From positions 124,001-188,000 of the forward strand of contig NZ_MLCL01000086.1 of the NCBI RefSeq assembly GCF_001942625.1: a stretch of 64,000 nucleotides of DNA. The letters are read 5' to 3'. The notes below the pieces were generated by a model. The model was not told where the DNA came from, did not search any database, and saw nothing but the letters and a program-made list of their open reading frames with translations. This document shows positions 16,632-25,606 of the stretch, piece by piece. Both the position numbers and the translations under genes were made by a program. This DNA is from Mycobacterium syngnathidarum (GTDB lineage Bacteria; Actinomycetota; Actinomycetes; Mycobacteriales; Mycobacteriaceae). Position 1 is the first letter of the stretch; each line of letters begins with the position of its first letter.

Positions 16632-17480
16632 ATGGCCAACGAGTCCGGGCTCGCTCACCAGAACGGCGCCAGTTCGCAGGCTCTGAGTGCACGTCCCTAC
16701 TACCGACCGGTCGGCAACGAGGAGATCGTGTTCAAGGCGGCGTACCGCCAGGGCCTTTCGCTGGTCTTGAAGGGGCCGACGGGGTGCGGTAAGACGCGCT
16801 TCGTCGAGGCGATGGCCCACGACCTCGGCCGGCCGTTGATCACCGTCTCCTGCCACGACGACCTCACCACCGCCGACCTTGTGGGTCGGTATCTGCTACG
16901 CGGCGACGAGACGGTGTGGATGGACGGGCCGCTGACCCGCGCCGTGCGGGAAGGTGCGATCTGCTACCTGGACGAGGTGGTCGAAGCTCGGCAGGACACC
17001 ACGGTGGTGCTGCACCCACTGTCCGACTACCGGCGCCAGTTGCCGATCGAACGTCTCGGCATCACGCTCGATGCGGCACCGGGATTCGGTCTCGTCATGT
17101 CCTACAACCCGGGCTACCAGAGTGTGCTCAAAGACCTGAAGGACTCGACGCGCCAGCGGATGGTGGCCATCGAGTTCGGTTTTCCGGATCCCGATGTCGA
17201 AGAGGGGATCATCGCTCACGAAGCGGGCGTGGATCATGCCACGGCTGTCGAGTTGGTGCGGTTCGGCCAGGCGATCCGGCGCCTGGAGACCGGAGGCCTG
17301 CGTGAGGTCGCGTCGACCCGGGTGCTGATCGCAGCGGGACGGCTCATCGCCGAAGGCCTGCCGGTCGCGGTGGCGGCCAGGGTGGCGATCGCGGGGCCGC
17401 TCACCGATGACGTTGCGGTGGGTCGCGGTCTGCACGAGTTGATCGACGTCTACCTGGGTGGATCCGCATCACGTGATTGA
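16632..17480 (+). CDS. AAA+ ATPase of the NorQ/CbbQ (MoxR) family
   Basis: 282 residues. Walker A is GPTGCGKTRF, followed by the family's CHDDLTTADLVGR segment, DGPLTRAVREGAICYLDEVVEAR (Walker B region), SYNPGYQS and STRQRM/STRVLI. This is the full NorQ/NirQ/CbbQ pattern, so an active ATPase is expected. It would form a hexameric ring that works with the VWA protein encoded just upstream. The ATG at 16632 has GAAAGG 7 nt upstream; an earlier ATG at 16554 would start within the operator. Its own operator copy suggests it is transcribed separately as well as with the VWA gene. Client protein unknown. Confidence 0.9.
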   Translation: MANESGLAHQNGASSQALSARPYYRPVGNEEIVFKAAYRQGLSLVLKGPTGCGKTRFVEAMAHDLGRPLITVSCHDDLTTADLVGRYLLRGDETVWMDGPLTRAVREGAICYLDEVVEARQDTTVVLHPLSDYRRQLPIERLGITLDAAPGFGLVMSYNPGYQSVLKDLKDSTRQRMVAIEFGFPDPDVEEGIIAHEAGVDHATAVELVRFGQAIRRLETGGLREVASTRVLIAAGRLIAEGLPVAVAARVAIAGPLTDDVAVGRGLHELIDVYLGGSASRD

Positions 17481-17507
17481 CGGTGTGCCCGGCCGCCATT
17501 AGTGTCT

Positions 17508-17523
17508 GAACAAATATTAGGTC
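17508..17523. promoter_or_regulatory. candidate operator, GACCAAATATTTGGTC-like
   Basis: GAACAAATATTAGGTC, 45 bp upstream of the first gene of the seven-gene AveC/P450 operon. It matches the 14769 site at 14 of 16 positions. Confidence 0.6.
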
Positions 17524-17567
17524 TGCCCACGGCGCCTGTGCGATGAGCGCCGAAACATGGAGGTCAG

Positions 17568-18683
17568 ATGTCGTACGAGAGCACTGCGCAGCCCATCAAA
17601 GTCGGCTATTTGATGGATTTCACCTTGCCGCCGGGTTTCCCGGAAGAACTGATGGCCTCGTTCACCCAGACGTTTGAGCTGGTGTTCGAGGAGGCAGTTG
17701 AGCAGGGCCTGATGGATCGCCCGGTGCAGATGATCTACCGCGAGGTGGAAGGGCTGCCGAAGGGATCGGTCAAGGCAGTGATCGACGCCTTCGGTGAGCT
17801 TGTCGACGAGGGTTGCCTGGTGGTGTTCGGGCCGAACATCACCGACAACTGCGTGCCACTGCGCGAAGCGATCGAGGACCGCTTCAAGGTGCCGGCGATC
17901 AGCGTTACGGGCACCGACGACTGGCTCGGCGAGTGGACATTCGCCTTCCCCCAGGGGTCGATGACCGACGAACCCATCTTCCTGGCGGATTTGGTCTCCA
18001 AGCGGGGCCTGACCGAGATCGGCGTCCTGGTCGAGCAGAACCTCATCGGTGACAGCTATTTGAATAATCTGCGAACTGCATGTGCGCGCAAGGGTATTCG
18101 TATCGTCGCGGAAGCCGCGATCGCACAGACTGCCCAGGACATCAACGCCGCGGTGAGCACGCTGCACGAGGCGAAGGCCGAGGCGATCGTGCATCTCGGT
18201 TTCGGTTTCGGCATCGTCTTCATCAACCCCGCGCTCGAGGCCGTCAACTGGGACCCGCCCCGTTTCACCACCACCGCGTTCCAGAACGCATGGGTCAACC
18301 CGATCATGTGGAGCGCGTTTCTGGGCTGGGTCGGGGTCGACCAGTACGACGAGGGAAACACCGTCGGACAGGCCTGGTTGGATCGGTATGCGAAGCGGTA
18401 CAACGGGAGTCGCCCCGAGTACTGCGTGTCGGTGGTCAACCACGACGTAGCGGCCACGCTGGTGCGCGCCTTCACCGACGCGCATCCGTTGAGCCCGCGC
18501 GGGGTCAAAGAAGCGCTCGAGCGCGTGAAGATGATGCCCGCGGCGTCCGGCGCGCCGGGAACCCGGGTGTCCCTGGGGAAGTGGACGCGACGCGCATGGA
18601 TGGGGCCGGGATATCTGGTCGCGCGGACCCTCGATGCCGACGGCATCAACTCGCACCTCGTCGACCGGTTCGGGGCGGAATGA
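17568..18683 (+). CDS. periplasmic-binding-protein-like (LivK/AmiC type) protein without signal peptide
   Basis: 371 residues with the type 1 periplasmic-binding fold of branched-chain amino acid receptors (VGYLMDFT at the start, VVFGPNITDN, VPAISVTGTDD, IGVLVEQNLIGDSYL, AIVHLGFGFG). It has neither a signal peptide nor a lipobox, so it should stay in the cytosol. No ABC permease or ATPase genes are near. Cytosolic relatives such as AmiC act as ligand sensors, so this may sense or carry a pathway intermediate (inference). ATG at 17568 with GGAGG upstream. It is the first gene of an operon running to 25606; the AveC-like gene starts 2 bp after its stop. Confidence 0.8.
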   Translation: MSYESTAQPIKVGYLMDFTLPPGFPEELMASFTQTFELVFEEAVEQGLMDRPVQMIYREVEGLPKGSVKAVIDAFGELVDEGCLVVFGPNITDNCVPLREAIEDRFKVPAISVTGTDDWLGEWTFAFPQGSMTDEPIFLADLVSKRGLTEIGVLVEQNLIGDSYLNNLRTACARKGIRIVAEAAIAQTAQDINAAVSTLHEAKAEAIVHLGFGFGIVFINPALEAVNWDPPRFTTTAFQNAWVNPIMWSAFLGWVGVDQYDEGNTVGQAWLDRYAKRYNGSRPEYCVSVVNHDVAATLVRAFTDAHPLSPRGVKEALERVKMMPAASGAPGTRVSLGKWTRRAWMGPGYLVARTLDADGINSHLVDRFGAE

Positions 18684-18684
18684 C

Positions 18685-19812
18685 ATGACTACCAGGGAAT
18701 CCCTACCGCCTGACACACAGGTCAAGCCGCCGCGCAAAGGGCCGAACTGGGGCCGGGTGGTGGCGCTGCTCGCCTGGCTCGGCTTTCTCGGCCTGTTCGT
18801 CGCGGTCGGGCGGACGGACGTCGACTCGCGGGTGGCCAACCCGAACGTCGAGGGGCGGCCACGTCCCGTCGCGTTCCTGACCGCGTTCGACCACTGGCAG
18901 ATCATCCCGCAGGTGGGTGCCGTGATCATCGTCGTGGCGTTCACCGTCATGTTCGTTGTCGGCTGGCGGAAAAACCCCGGCAGTCCGGTACTGCTGATGG
19001 TGCTGTGCACGACGCTGATCGTCTGGCAGGACCCGATCATGAACTGGTCGCCGTACGCGGTATACAACCCGATGCTGCTGCACTGGCCAGAGAACTGGTA
19101 CCTGATCATGATGTCGCCGACGGTGGAACCGTTCATCGTGTTCGGCTACGTATTGTTCTATTTCGGACCGTACTTCCCGGCGATCTGGATTCTTCGCAAG
19201 CTGCAGGCCAAACACGGTCCAGAGGCCTTCGTCACCCGACACCCGCTGGTCAGCCTGGGCGCCCTGGTGCTGGTCATCGGGTTCATCTTCGACGCCATAC
19301 TGGAAGTCAGCCTGGTGCGGACCGGACTCTACATCTACTCGCAGGCGATTCCGTTCGGAACGATGTTCGGTGGCAGCACCTTTCAGTTCCCACTCATCTG
19401 GGAATCGCTCTCGGTGACGTTCGTGATGATCCCGGCGGCGATCCTCGTTTATCGCGACGACACGGGAAAGTCGGTGGCCGAGAAGCTCGCTGCGAAGGCG
19501 AGGCTCTTCCCGACGAAGCCCGTACTCGGCACGTTCCTGGTGATGTTCGCGATCATCAACGTGTCGTACTTCGCCTACGGTGGCTGGTTCTGGGCGATCA
19601 AGGCCAGCGGACTCGCCACCTCGGTCGCCTGCCCGTGGCCATATCCCGAGGCCAAGATCTATGACCCCCAGGGCTACTACCGGGCGAACGGTGCCGAGGG
19701 GCCGTACTCGGTGGGCAAGTGGTCCACCTGGCAGCAGGGACCGTCCCGCAACCTCGACGTCGAGCTGGGTTCGAAGAGCGATCGGTGCGCAACGGGGAAC
19801 CAGCATGACTGA
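18685..19812 (+). CDS. AveC-like (spirocyclase family) integral membrane protein
   Basis: 375 residues with about seven hydrophobic membrane segments after a short N-terminal cytosolic tail. Recognisable family blocks are WQDPIMNWSPYAVYNP and FIFDAILEVSLVRTGLYIY, then a cytosolic loop YRDDTGKSVAEKLA. AveC of avermectin biosynthesis acts on spiroketal formation; mycobacterial members have no assigned role. Its ATG follows the previous stop by 1 bp and its end overlaps the next SDR gene by 8 bp. It shares the same block order with the protein at 26501..27283, so the window holds two paralogues, each next to P450 genes. Spirocyclase activity here is unproven. Confidence 0.78.
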   Translation: MTTRESLPPDTQVKPPRKGPNWGRVVALLAWLGFLGLFVAVGRTDVDSRVANPNVEGRPRPVAFLTAFDHWQIIPQVGAVIIVVAFTVMFVVGWRKNPGSPVLLMVLCTTLIVWQDPIMNWSPYAVYNPMLLHWPENWYLIMMSPTVEPFIVFGYVLFYFGPYFPAIWILRKLQAKHGPEAFVTRHPLVSLGALVLVIGFIFDAILEVSLVRTGLYIYSQAIPFGTMFGGSTFQFPLIWESLSVTFVMIPAAILVYRDDTGKSVAEKLAAKARLFPTKPVLGTFLVMFAIINVSYFAYGGWFWAIKASGLATSVACPWPYPEAKIYDPQGYYRANGAEGPYSVGKWSTWQQGPSRNLDVELGSKSDRCATGNQHD

Positions 19813-20692
19813 GCGCACAGTCCTCATCACGGGTGCGTCCCGCGGGCTCGGCTTCGCTTCGGCCACGCACCTTTATCGCGAGGGGTGGCGCGTGGTGGCT
19901 GCGATGCGCTCGCCGGATCGCGGAATGACACTGCTGCGGGAGGCGACGGGCGCAGGGAACGATGACGACCGGCTGATCGGCATCCAGCTCGACCTCACCG
20001 ACGCTGCTTCGATCGCCGCGGCGGCCAAGGCTGTTACCGAAACCCTCGGGGCACCGCATGCGGTGGTTCACAACGCCGGGATCTCGGCGGCCGGAATGGT
20101 CGAGGAGACACCTCCGGACCTGTGGGAGCGAATGTTCGCGACCAACCTCTTCGGACCGGTGGCGCTCACCAGGGCGTTGCTGCCGTCGATGCGAGACGCC
20201 GGACGGGGCCGCATCGTGCTGATCTCCAGCGCTGCCGGGGTTCGTGGAATGCCGGCCACCGCACCATATTCGGCGGTCAAAGGGGCGCTGGAACGGTGGG
20301 GGGAGTCGATGGCCGGTGAGGTCGGGCCGTTCGGGATCGGCGTCACGATTCTGGTCACCGGTACCTACGACACGGAGATCATCACCGACGCGGGCACGAC
20401 GGACGTCCGCGACCTCGACGGGCCCTATGCCCGCCACCACCGCACGATGGACAAGCGGGGGCGGGCCATGATGAAGCGCGCGGCCCGGCCCCCCGCAAAG
20501 TTCGCCGCGGGTCTGGCCAAAGCCCTCGACAGCCCGAAACCCTTCGTCAAGACCGCTGTCGGCCGCGACGCACGAATGTTGTTGATCGCCAACCGTTTCC
20601 TGCCCGCGGCGGGTTTGCACCAGATGACCCGGCTGATGATGGGCATCCCGCGGTTCGGCGCACTACGAGGGGAAGGTGCGGGCCGTGACTGA
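19805..20692 (+). CDS. short-chain dehydrogenase/reductase
   Basis: 295-residue classical SDR. The cofactor site is TGASRGLG near the N-terminus. HNAGIS, LISSAAG and PYSAVKGAL supply the Asn, Ser and Tyr/Lys of the catalytic set. The C-terminal third is basic and longer than in minimal SDRs, with a hydrophobic end, which may mean membrane association. The ATG at 19805 overlaps the AveC-like gene by 8 bp and its 3' end overlaps the aldehyde dehydrogenase by 8 bp, so all three are coupled. It probably oxidises a hydroxyl made by the downstream P450s; direction and substrate are inferred. Confidence 0.86.
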   Translation: MTERTVLITGASRGLGFASATHLYREGWRVVAAMRSPDRGMTLLREATGAGNDDDRLIGIQLDLTDAASIAAAAKAVTETLGAPHAVVHNAGISAAGMVEETPPDLWERMFATNLFGPVALTRALLPSMRDAGRGRIVLISSAAGVRGMPATAPYSAVKGALERWGESMAGEVGPFGIGVTILVTGTYDTEIITDAGTTDVRDLDGPYARHHRTMDKRGRAMMKRAARPPAKFAAGLAKALDSPKPFVKTAVGRDARMLLIANRFLPAAGLHQMTRLMMGIPRFGALRGEGAGRD

Positions 20693-22172
20693 CTTCGAAT
20701 CGAGAATGCTGCTCGACGGCAAGCTAGTCGACGGTCAGGACGGCACGTTCACCAACATCAACCCGGCGAATGAAGCAGTGCTCGGGGAGGTGTCGGACGC
20801 GTCGAAGGCCGACATGAACCGGGCGATCGACGCGGCCCGCCGGTCGTTCGACGAGACCGACTGGTCCACCGATCATCAACTCCGCAGCCGCTGCCTCGAA
20901 CAACTGCACGAGGCCATCGAACGTGAGGTGGAGGAGCTGCGCGAGGAGCTCATCTGCGAAGTCGGTGCTCCGCGTGCGGTGACGCACGGACCGCAACTCG
21001 ACGCGCCCCTCGCCGACGGACTCAAGTACCCGGCCGGGCTGATCGAAACATTCCCGTGGGAAACCGATCTCGGTGACGCGGTGGTCTCGGTGACCGGCGT
21101 GAACACCACCCGAAAGGTGTGGCACGAGCCGGTCGGCGTGGTCGGTGCCATCGTGCCGTGGAACTTCCCGTTCGAGGTGGCGATCAACAAGCTGGGGCAG
21201 GCGCTGGCGACCGGCAACACCGTGGTGCTCAAGCCTGCGCCGGACACGCCCTTCAATGCCACCCGGCTCGGCCGGCTGATCGCCGAGAACACCGATATCC
21301 CCGCGGGTGTGGTGAATGTCGTGACGGCCTCGGACCACCTGGTCGGCGAAGAGCTGACCGTGTCGCCGAAGGTCGACATGATCTCGTTCACCGGCTCCAC
21401 GGCCGTGGGCAAGAGGATCATGGAAAAGGGTGCCGCAACCATGAAGCGGCTGTTCCTCGAACTCGGCGGGAAATCGGCGACGATTGTCTTGGAGGACTTG
21501 GATGACACAGCGTTCAATTCCGCATGTTTAATCGGTATCGGCCCGTTGCTGCACGCCGGGCAGGGCTGCGCTGCTCCCACTCGAATGCTGTTGCCGCGCT
21601 CCCGCTACGACGAGGGCGTCGCGATCCTGAAAGCCATCTACGAGAACATCACCCCTGGTGATCCGCAAGACCCCGGAACCCTCTGCGGTCCCGTCATCTC
21701 GGCCAAACAGCAGGCACGCATCCTGGGCTACATCGCCAAAGGAGTCGACGAAGGCGCCACGATGCTCGTCGGCAGTACGCAGGCGCCGACGGCATCTGGG
21801 CTGTATGCCAAGGGATTCTGGGTCAACCCAACCCTTTTTACCGATGTGGACAACTCGATGACGATCGCGCAGGAGGAGATCTTCGGCCCGGTCCTCGTGG
21901 TCATTCCCTACGAGGATGAAGACGACGCCGTCCGTATTGCCAACGACAGCCCGTACGGACTCGCCGGCAATGTGATGTCCGGCTCGCTGGACCGCTCGCT
22001 CGCCGTCGCCCGCCGGTTGCGCGCCGGGTTCATCGGGCTCAACGGCACCGCGGGGTACGGCGCGGACACCCCGTTCGGCGGCTACAAGAACAGCGGTGTC
22101 GGGCGCCAGAACGGCACCGCCGGATTCGAGCAGTACACCGAGATCAAGTCCGTCGCATACCCGGCCGGCTAG
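20685..22172 (+). CDS. NAD(P)-dependent aldehyde dehydrogenase
   Basis: 495 residues of standard ALDH length. It has the motifs VGAIVPWNFPFEVA (cofactor entry), FTGSTAVGKRI, LELGGKSATIV with the general-base Glu, GQGCAAPTR with the catalytic Cys near residue 295, and QEEIFGPVLVV. The GTG at 20685 has GGGGAAGG upstream; GTG at 20676 is an alternative. It lies between an SDR and two P450 genes in one operon, which suggests terminal oxidation of an alcohol to an aldehyde and then a carboxylic acid. It is clearly paralogous to the aldehyde dehydrogenase at 32505..33983. Confidence 0.9.
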   Translation: MTDFESRMLLDGKLVDGQDGTFTNINPANEAVLGEVSDASKADMNRAIDAARRSFDETDWSTDHQLRSRCLEQLHEAIEREVEELREELICEVGAPRAVTHGPQLDAPLADGLKYPAGLIETFPWETDLGDAVVSVTGVNTTRKVWHEPVGVVGAIVPWNFPFEVAINKLGQALATGNTVVLKPAPDTPFNATRLGRLIAENTDIPAGVVNVVTASDHLVGEELTVSPKVDMISFTGSTAVGKRIMEKGAATMKRLFLELGGKSATIVLEDLDDTAFNSACLIGIGPLLHAGQGCAAPTRMLLPRSRYDEGVAILKAIYENITPGDPQDPGTLCGPVISAKQQARILGYIAKGVDEGATMLVGSTQAPTASGLYAKGFWVNPTLFTDVDNSMTIAQEEIFGPVLVVIPYEDEDDAVRIANDSPYGLAGNVMSGSLDRSLAVARRLRAGFIGLNGTAGYGADTPFGGYKNSGVGRQNGTAGFEQYTEIKSVAYPAG

Positions 22173-22184
22173 GAGGGGAGAACT

Positions 22185-23393
22185 TTGTCGCAGCTATTTG
22201 ACGACCTCGAGGACTTCGGCTCGTTCGACGACGCCGTCTCGGGAGACGTCCGGGATCCGTTCCCGGAGCTCGCCAGGCTTCGGCGCGAGGAACCGGTCCA
22301 GCGGATCGACATGTCGGCGATGCCGGGGGAGGCGGGTAAGCCCGTCTTCATCGTGTATCGCTACGAGGATGCCCAGCAGATGCTGCGCGACAATCTGACG
22401 TTCTCGTCGTCAGGCGTCATCGCGGCGTTCGGTCCGGTGCTCGGCGACCGGGTGATGCTGGGTATGGACGAACCGGTGCACGGCCGGCTGCGTTCGCTGG
22501 TGTCGAAGGCGTTCTCGCAAAAGGCCTTGGCGCGTTGGGAAGACGAGCTGGTCGGTCGCGTTGCCAACGAGCTCATCGACAGGTTCGCGGCCAAGGGCAA
22601 GGTCGACTTGGTCAAGGAATTCACGTTCGACTATCCGAGCCGCATCATCGCCGGGCTGCTGGGACTGCCCGAGCAGGACTATCCGCAATTCCAGCGGTGG
22701 TCCATCTCGCTGCTGAGTTGGATCATGAACCCGGAGCGCGGGCTGGCGGCGTCGGCCGCGTTGTGCGAGTACTTCGCGCCGATCCTGCAGGCCTGCCGTG
22801 CCGAGCCGAAGGACGACATGATCAGTCTGCTCGCCGAGGCCGAGATCGACGGCGAAAAGCTCACCGATGAAGAGATTTTCTCGTTCCTGCGGCTGCTGTT
22901 GCCTGCCGGCGTGGAGACCACCTACCGGTCCCTGGGCAACCTGCTGTTCGGGTTGCTCACGGACACAACGCAGCTGGGTGCCGTCAAGGCCGACCGGTCA
23001 TTGCTGCCGCAGGCCATCGAGGAAGCGGTGCGGTGGAACCCGCCACTGCTGACCATCACGCGTACCACCACCTGCGACACCGAGCTCGGAGGGGTGCACA
23101 TTCCCGAAGGTTGTTCGGTGATGCCGATGCTCGGTTCGGCGAATCGACAGGAAGATCGGTGGGAGAACCCGGACCAGTTCGACATCTTCCGCACCGCCAA
23201 GGGCAGCCTGGCCTGGGGTCACGGCGTGCACGTGTGCCTGGGCATGCATCTGGCGCGGCTCGAAATGCGTACTGCCGTCAACCTTCTGCTGGACCGGCTG
23301 CCCAACCTGCGGTTGGACCCGGACGGAGACGACCCGCACATCCGCGGGCAGATCTTCCGGTCACCGACGTCGCTGCCGGTTCTGTTCGGATGA
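22185..23393 (+). CDS. cytochrome P450
   Basis: 402-residue soluble bacterial P450. I-helix AGVETT (241-246), EEAVRW (ExxR motif) and heme loop WGHGVHVCLGMH with Cys351 as the thiolate ligand. The start is TTG at 22185 with AGGAGGGGAG upstream. It is 12 bp after the aldehyde dehydrogenase stop, in the same operon. It needs a ferredoxin and reductase; candidates in the window are at 3828 and 30401. The likely role is hydroxylation of an imported lipid or pathway intermediate. Confidence 0.92.
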   Translation: MSQLFDDLEDFGSFDDAVSGDVRDPFPELARLRREEPVQRIDMSAMPGEAGKPVFIVYRYEDAQQMLRDNLTFSSSGVIAAFGPVLGDRVMLGMDEPVHGRLRSLVSKAFSQKALARWEDELVGRVANELIDRFAAKGKVDLVKEFTFDYPSRIIAGLLGLPEQDYPQFQRWSISLLSWIMNPERGLAASAALCEYFAPILQACRAEPKDDMISLLAEAEIDGEKLTDEEIFSFLRLLLPAGVETTYRSLGNLLFGLLTDTTQLGAVKADRSLLPQAIEEAVRWNPPLLTITRTTTCDTELGGVHIPEGCSVMPMLGSANRQEDRWENPDQFDIFRTAKGSLAWGHGVHVCLGMHLARLEMRTAVNLLLDRLPNLRLDPDGDDPHIRGQIFRSPTSLPVLFG

Positions 23394-23430
23394 CAACCCC
23401 GCGCAACGAAAGCCATCAGGAGAGCGTGAG

Positions 23431-24699
23431 ATGACCGACTTCGAGACGGTGGATTTCTTCACCGACCCGGCATTGATTCCCGACCCGTATCCATACTTCG
23501 ACCACTTGCGGTCCAAATGCCCTGTCACCCAGGCCACCCCGTTCAACGTCGTCACCGTCACCGGCTACGACGAGGCGCTGGCCGTCTACAAGGATCCGGC
23601 GTTCTCATCGTGCGTGTCGGTAGCGGGCCCGTTTTCCGGGATGCCCTTCGGGCCGGGCGACAGTGACGACGTCACCGACCTGATCGAACGACACCGCGGT
23701 GCAGTTCCGATGGCCGAGCACATCACCTCGCAGGATCCCCCGCTGCACACCCGGACCCGGGGGCTGATGAACAAGCTGATAACGCCGAAGCGCCTCAAGG
23801 AGAACGAGGACTTCATGTGGCGGCTGGCCGATCAGCAGCTCGACACCTTCATCGACAAGGGCGGCTGTGAGTTCCTGTCGGACTACGCGAAACCGTTCTC
23901 TCTGCTGGTCATTGCGGATCTGCTCGGGGTCCCGGCCGAGGATCACGAGGAATTCAAGGCGGCGTTCGCGCTGGAGACAGTCGGCGAGCTCGGCAAGGAA
24001 GCGCCGACGACGCACAACCCCCTGCAGTGGCTCAACGAGAAGTTCTACGGCTACATCGAGGACCGCAGGCGCGCGCCACGCGAGGACGTGCTGACCGGGC
24101 TGGCGCAGGCGAAGTACGAGGACGGTTCGACGCCTGATATCGAAGACGTGATGAACCTGTCGACATTCCTGTTTGCGGCAGGTACGGAGACCACCACCAA
24201 GCTCGTCAGCTCGGCGGTCCGGTTCATCGGAGACAACCCGGGATTCGAAGAGATGCTGCGCGGGGACCGCGGCAAGATTCCGGCGTTCCTAGAGGAGGCG
24301 CTGCGGATGGAAAGCCCGGTCAAGTCGCACTTCCGGATGGCCAGCAAGACCACCAGCATCGGTGCTGTCGAGGTTCCGGCGGGTACGACCGTCATGGTGC
24401 TTCCCGGCGCGTGTAACCGTGATGAGCGGAAGTTCCCCGAACCCAACTCATTTCAGCCCGACCGCAGCAATGTGCGGGAACAGATCGCGTTCATCCGTGG
24501 TGTTCACTCCTGCCCCGGTGCCCCGCTGGCCCGTGCGGAGGGCCGGATATCGCTCAATCGGATCCTCGACCGGATGAGCGATATCACGATCTCCGAAGAG
24601 CATCACGGGCCGGTCGACAACCGCGACTACACCTACGAACCCACGTTCATCATGCGTGGTCTCGCCGAACTACACATCACGTTCACCCCACTCGGCTGA
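23431..24699 (+). CDS. cytochrome P450
   Basis: 422-residue P450. I-helix AAGTETTT (249-256), EEALRM (ExxR) and heme loop FIRGVHSCPGAPLAR with Cys361. It is a close paralogue of the P450 at 47698..48990: they share PYFDHLRSKCPV, RLKENEDFMWRLADQ and YAKPFSLLVIAD. The heme loop has Ile-Arg where most P450s have Gly or Gly-Arg. The gene has its own ribosome site (AGGAG before the ATG) 37 bp after the previous P450. Two different P450s in one operon suggest two hydroxylations or two substrates. Confidence 0.92.
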   Translation: MTDFETVDFFTDPALIPDPYPYFDHLRSKCPVTQATPFNVVTVTGYDEALAVYKDPAFSSCVSVAGPFSGMPFGPGDSDDVTDLIERHRGAVPMAEHITSQDPPLHTRTRGLMNKLITPKRLKENEDFMWRLADQQLDTFIDKGGCEFLSDYAKPFSLLVIADLLGVPAEDHEEFKAAFALETVGELGKEAPTTHNPLQWLNEKFYGYIEDRRRAPREDVLTGLAQAKYEDGSTPDIEDVMNLSTFLFAAGTETTTKLVSSAVRFIGDNPGFEEMLRGDRGKIPAFLEEALRMESPVKSHFRMASKTTSIGAVEVPAGTTVMVLPGACNRDERKFPEPNSFQPDRSNVREQIAFIRGVHSCPGAPLARAEGRISLNRILDRMSDITISEEHHGPVDNRDYTYEPTFIMRGLAELHITFTPLG

Positions 24700-24730
24700 A
24701 CCCGGCCGGCATCAGACTAAGGAGTCGTAC

Positions 24731-25606
24731 ATGACCGGAAAGCTCGACGGCAAGGTCGCTTTCATCACCGGTGCGGCGCGCGGGCAGGGCCGGGCACATG
24801 CGGTGGCGATGGCCAAGGAGGGCGCCGACATCATCGCGGTGGACATCTGCCGTGACATCCCGTCCAACCCCTACCCGTTGGCCACCCCCGAGGATCTGGC
24901 CGAGACCGAACGCAAGATCAAGGAACTCGGCCGCCGAGTGGTTGCCCGGGTGGCCGACGTCCGCGAGCGCCACGAGCTGCGCGACGCGGTCGAGGCGGGT
25001 CTGGCCGATCTCGGCAGGATCGACATCGTGGTCGCCAACGCCGGAATCCTGCCGATGGCCATGGGCAACCCCGATCCGATGGGCTTTGTCGATGCCTCCG
25101 ACGTCGACCTGCTGGGTGTGATGAACACCGTGGCGGTGGCGATCCCGCATCTGCCCGACGGCGCATCCATCATCGTCACCGGTTCCACTGCCGGGATGAT
25201 CCGCGGCACCACCACCAGTCCCGACATGGGCCCCGGCGGTGCAGGATACGGCTGGAGCAAGCGCATCGTCATGGAGTACGTCGACGAGATGTGTCTTCAC
25301 CTGGCGCCGAGGATGATTCGGGTCAACGCCATCCACCCGACCAACTGCAACACCCACCTGCTGCAGAACGAGGGCATGTACGGCGTGTTCCGGCCCGATC
25401 TCAAGGCCGCAGGCAAGACCGCGACCCGTGAAGATGCCGAGCCGCTGTTCAACCTGTTCCAGGCGATGCCGATCCCGTACATCGAGCCGGAGGACATAGC
25501 CAATCTGGGTGTGTTCCTGGCCAGCAACGACTCCCGCTACATCACCGGCCAGCACATCCGTGTCGACGCCGGTTCACTGCTCAAGTGGCCCAACGGACCT
25601 CAGTAG
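24731..25606 (+). CDS. mycofactocin-type short-chain dehydrogenase
   Basis: 291-residue SDR of the mycofactocin-coupled subfamily: TGAARGQGRAHA cofactor motif, then the characteristic insert between beta-2 and beta-3 (VDICRDIPSNPYPLATPEDLAE), VANAGI, and GYGWSKR giving Tyr/Lys. Members keep NAD tightly bound and pass electrons to mycofactocin, supporting alcohol oxidation. ATG 24731 with AAGGAG upstream; the ATG further upstream inside the P450 is rejected. It is the last gene of the operon and overlaps the convergent TetR gene by 7 bp. Its paralogue is at 30630..31490. Confidence 0.9.
   Translation: MTGKLDGKVAFITGAARGQGRAHAVAMAKEGADIIAVDICRDIPSNPYPLATPEDLAETERKIKELGRRVVARVADVRERHELRDAVEAGLADLGRIDIVVANAGILPMAMGNPDPMGFVDASDVDLLGVMNTVAVAIPHLPDGASIIVTGSTAGMIRGTTTSPDMGPGGAGYGWSKRIVMEYVDEMCLHLAPRMIRVNAIHPTNCNTHLLQNEGMYGVFRPDLKAAGKTATREDAEPLFNLFQAMPIPYIEPEDIANLGVFLASNDSRYITGQHIRVDAGSLLKWPNGPQ

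Noticed and set aside
14807..17480. Nitric oxide reductase or Rubisco activation locus
   Set aside because: The ATPase and VWA proteins fit these families, but no norB/norC or Rubisco genes are present.
17517..19136. 539-codon open frame on the minus strand
   Set aside because: Antisense to the binding-protein and AveC-like genes; no recognisable domain.
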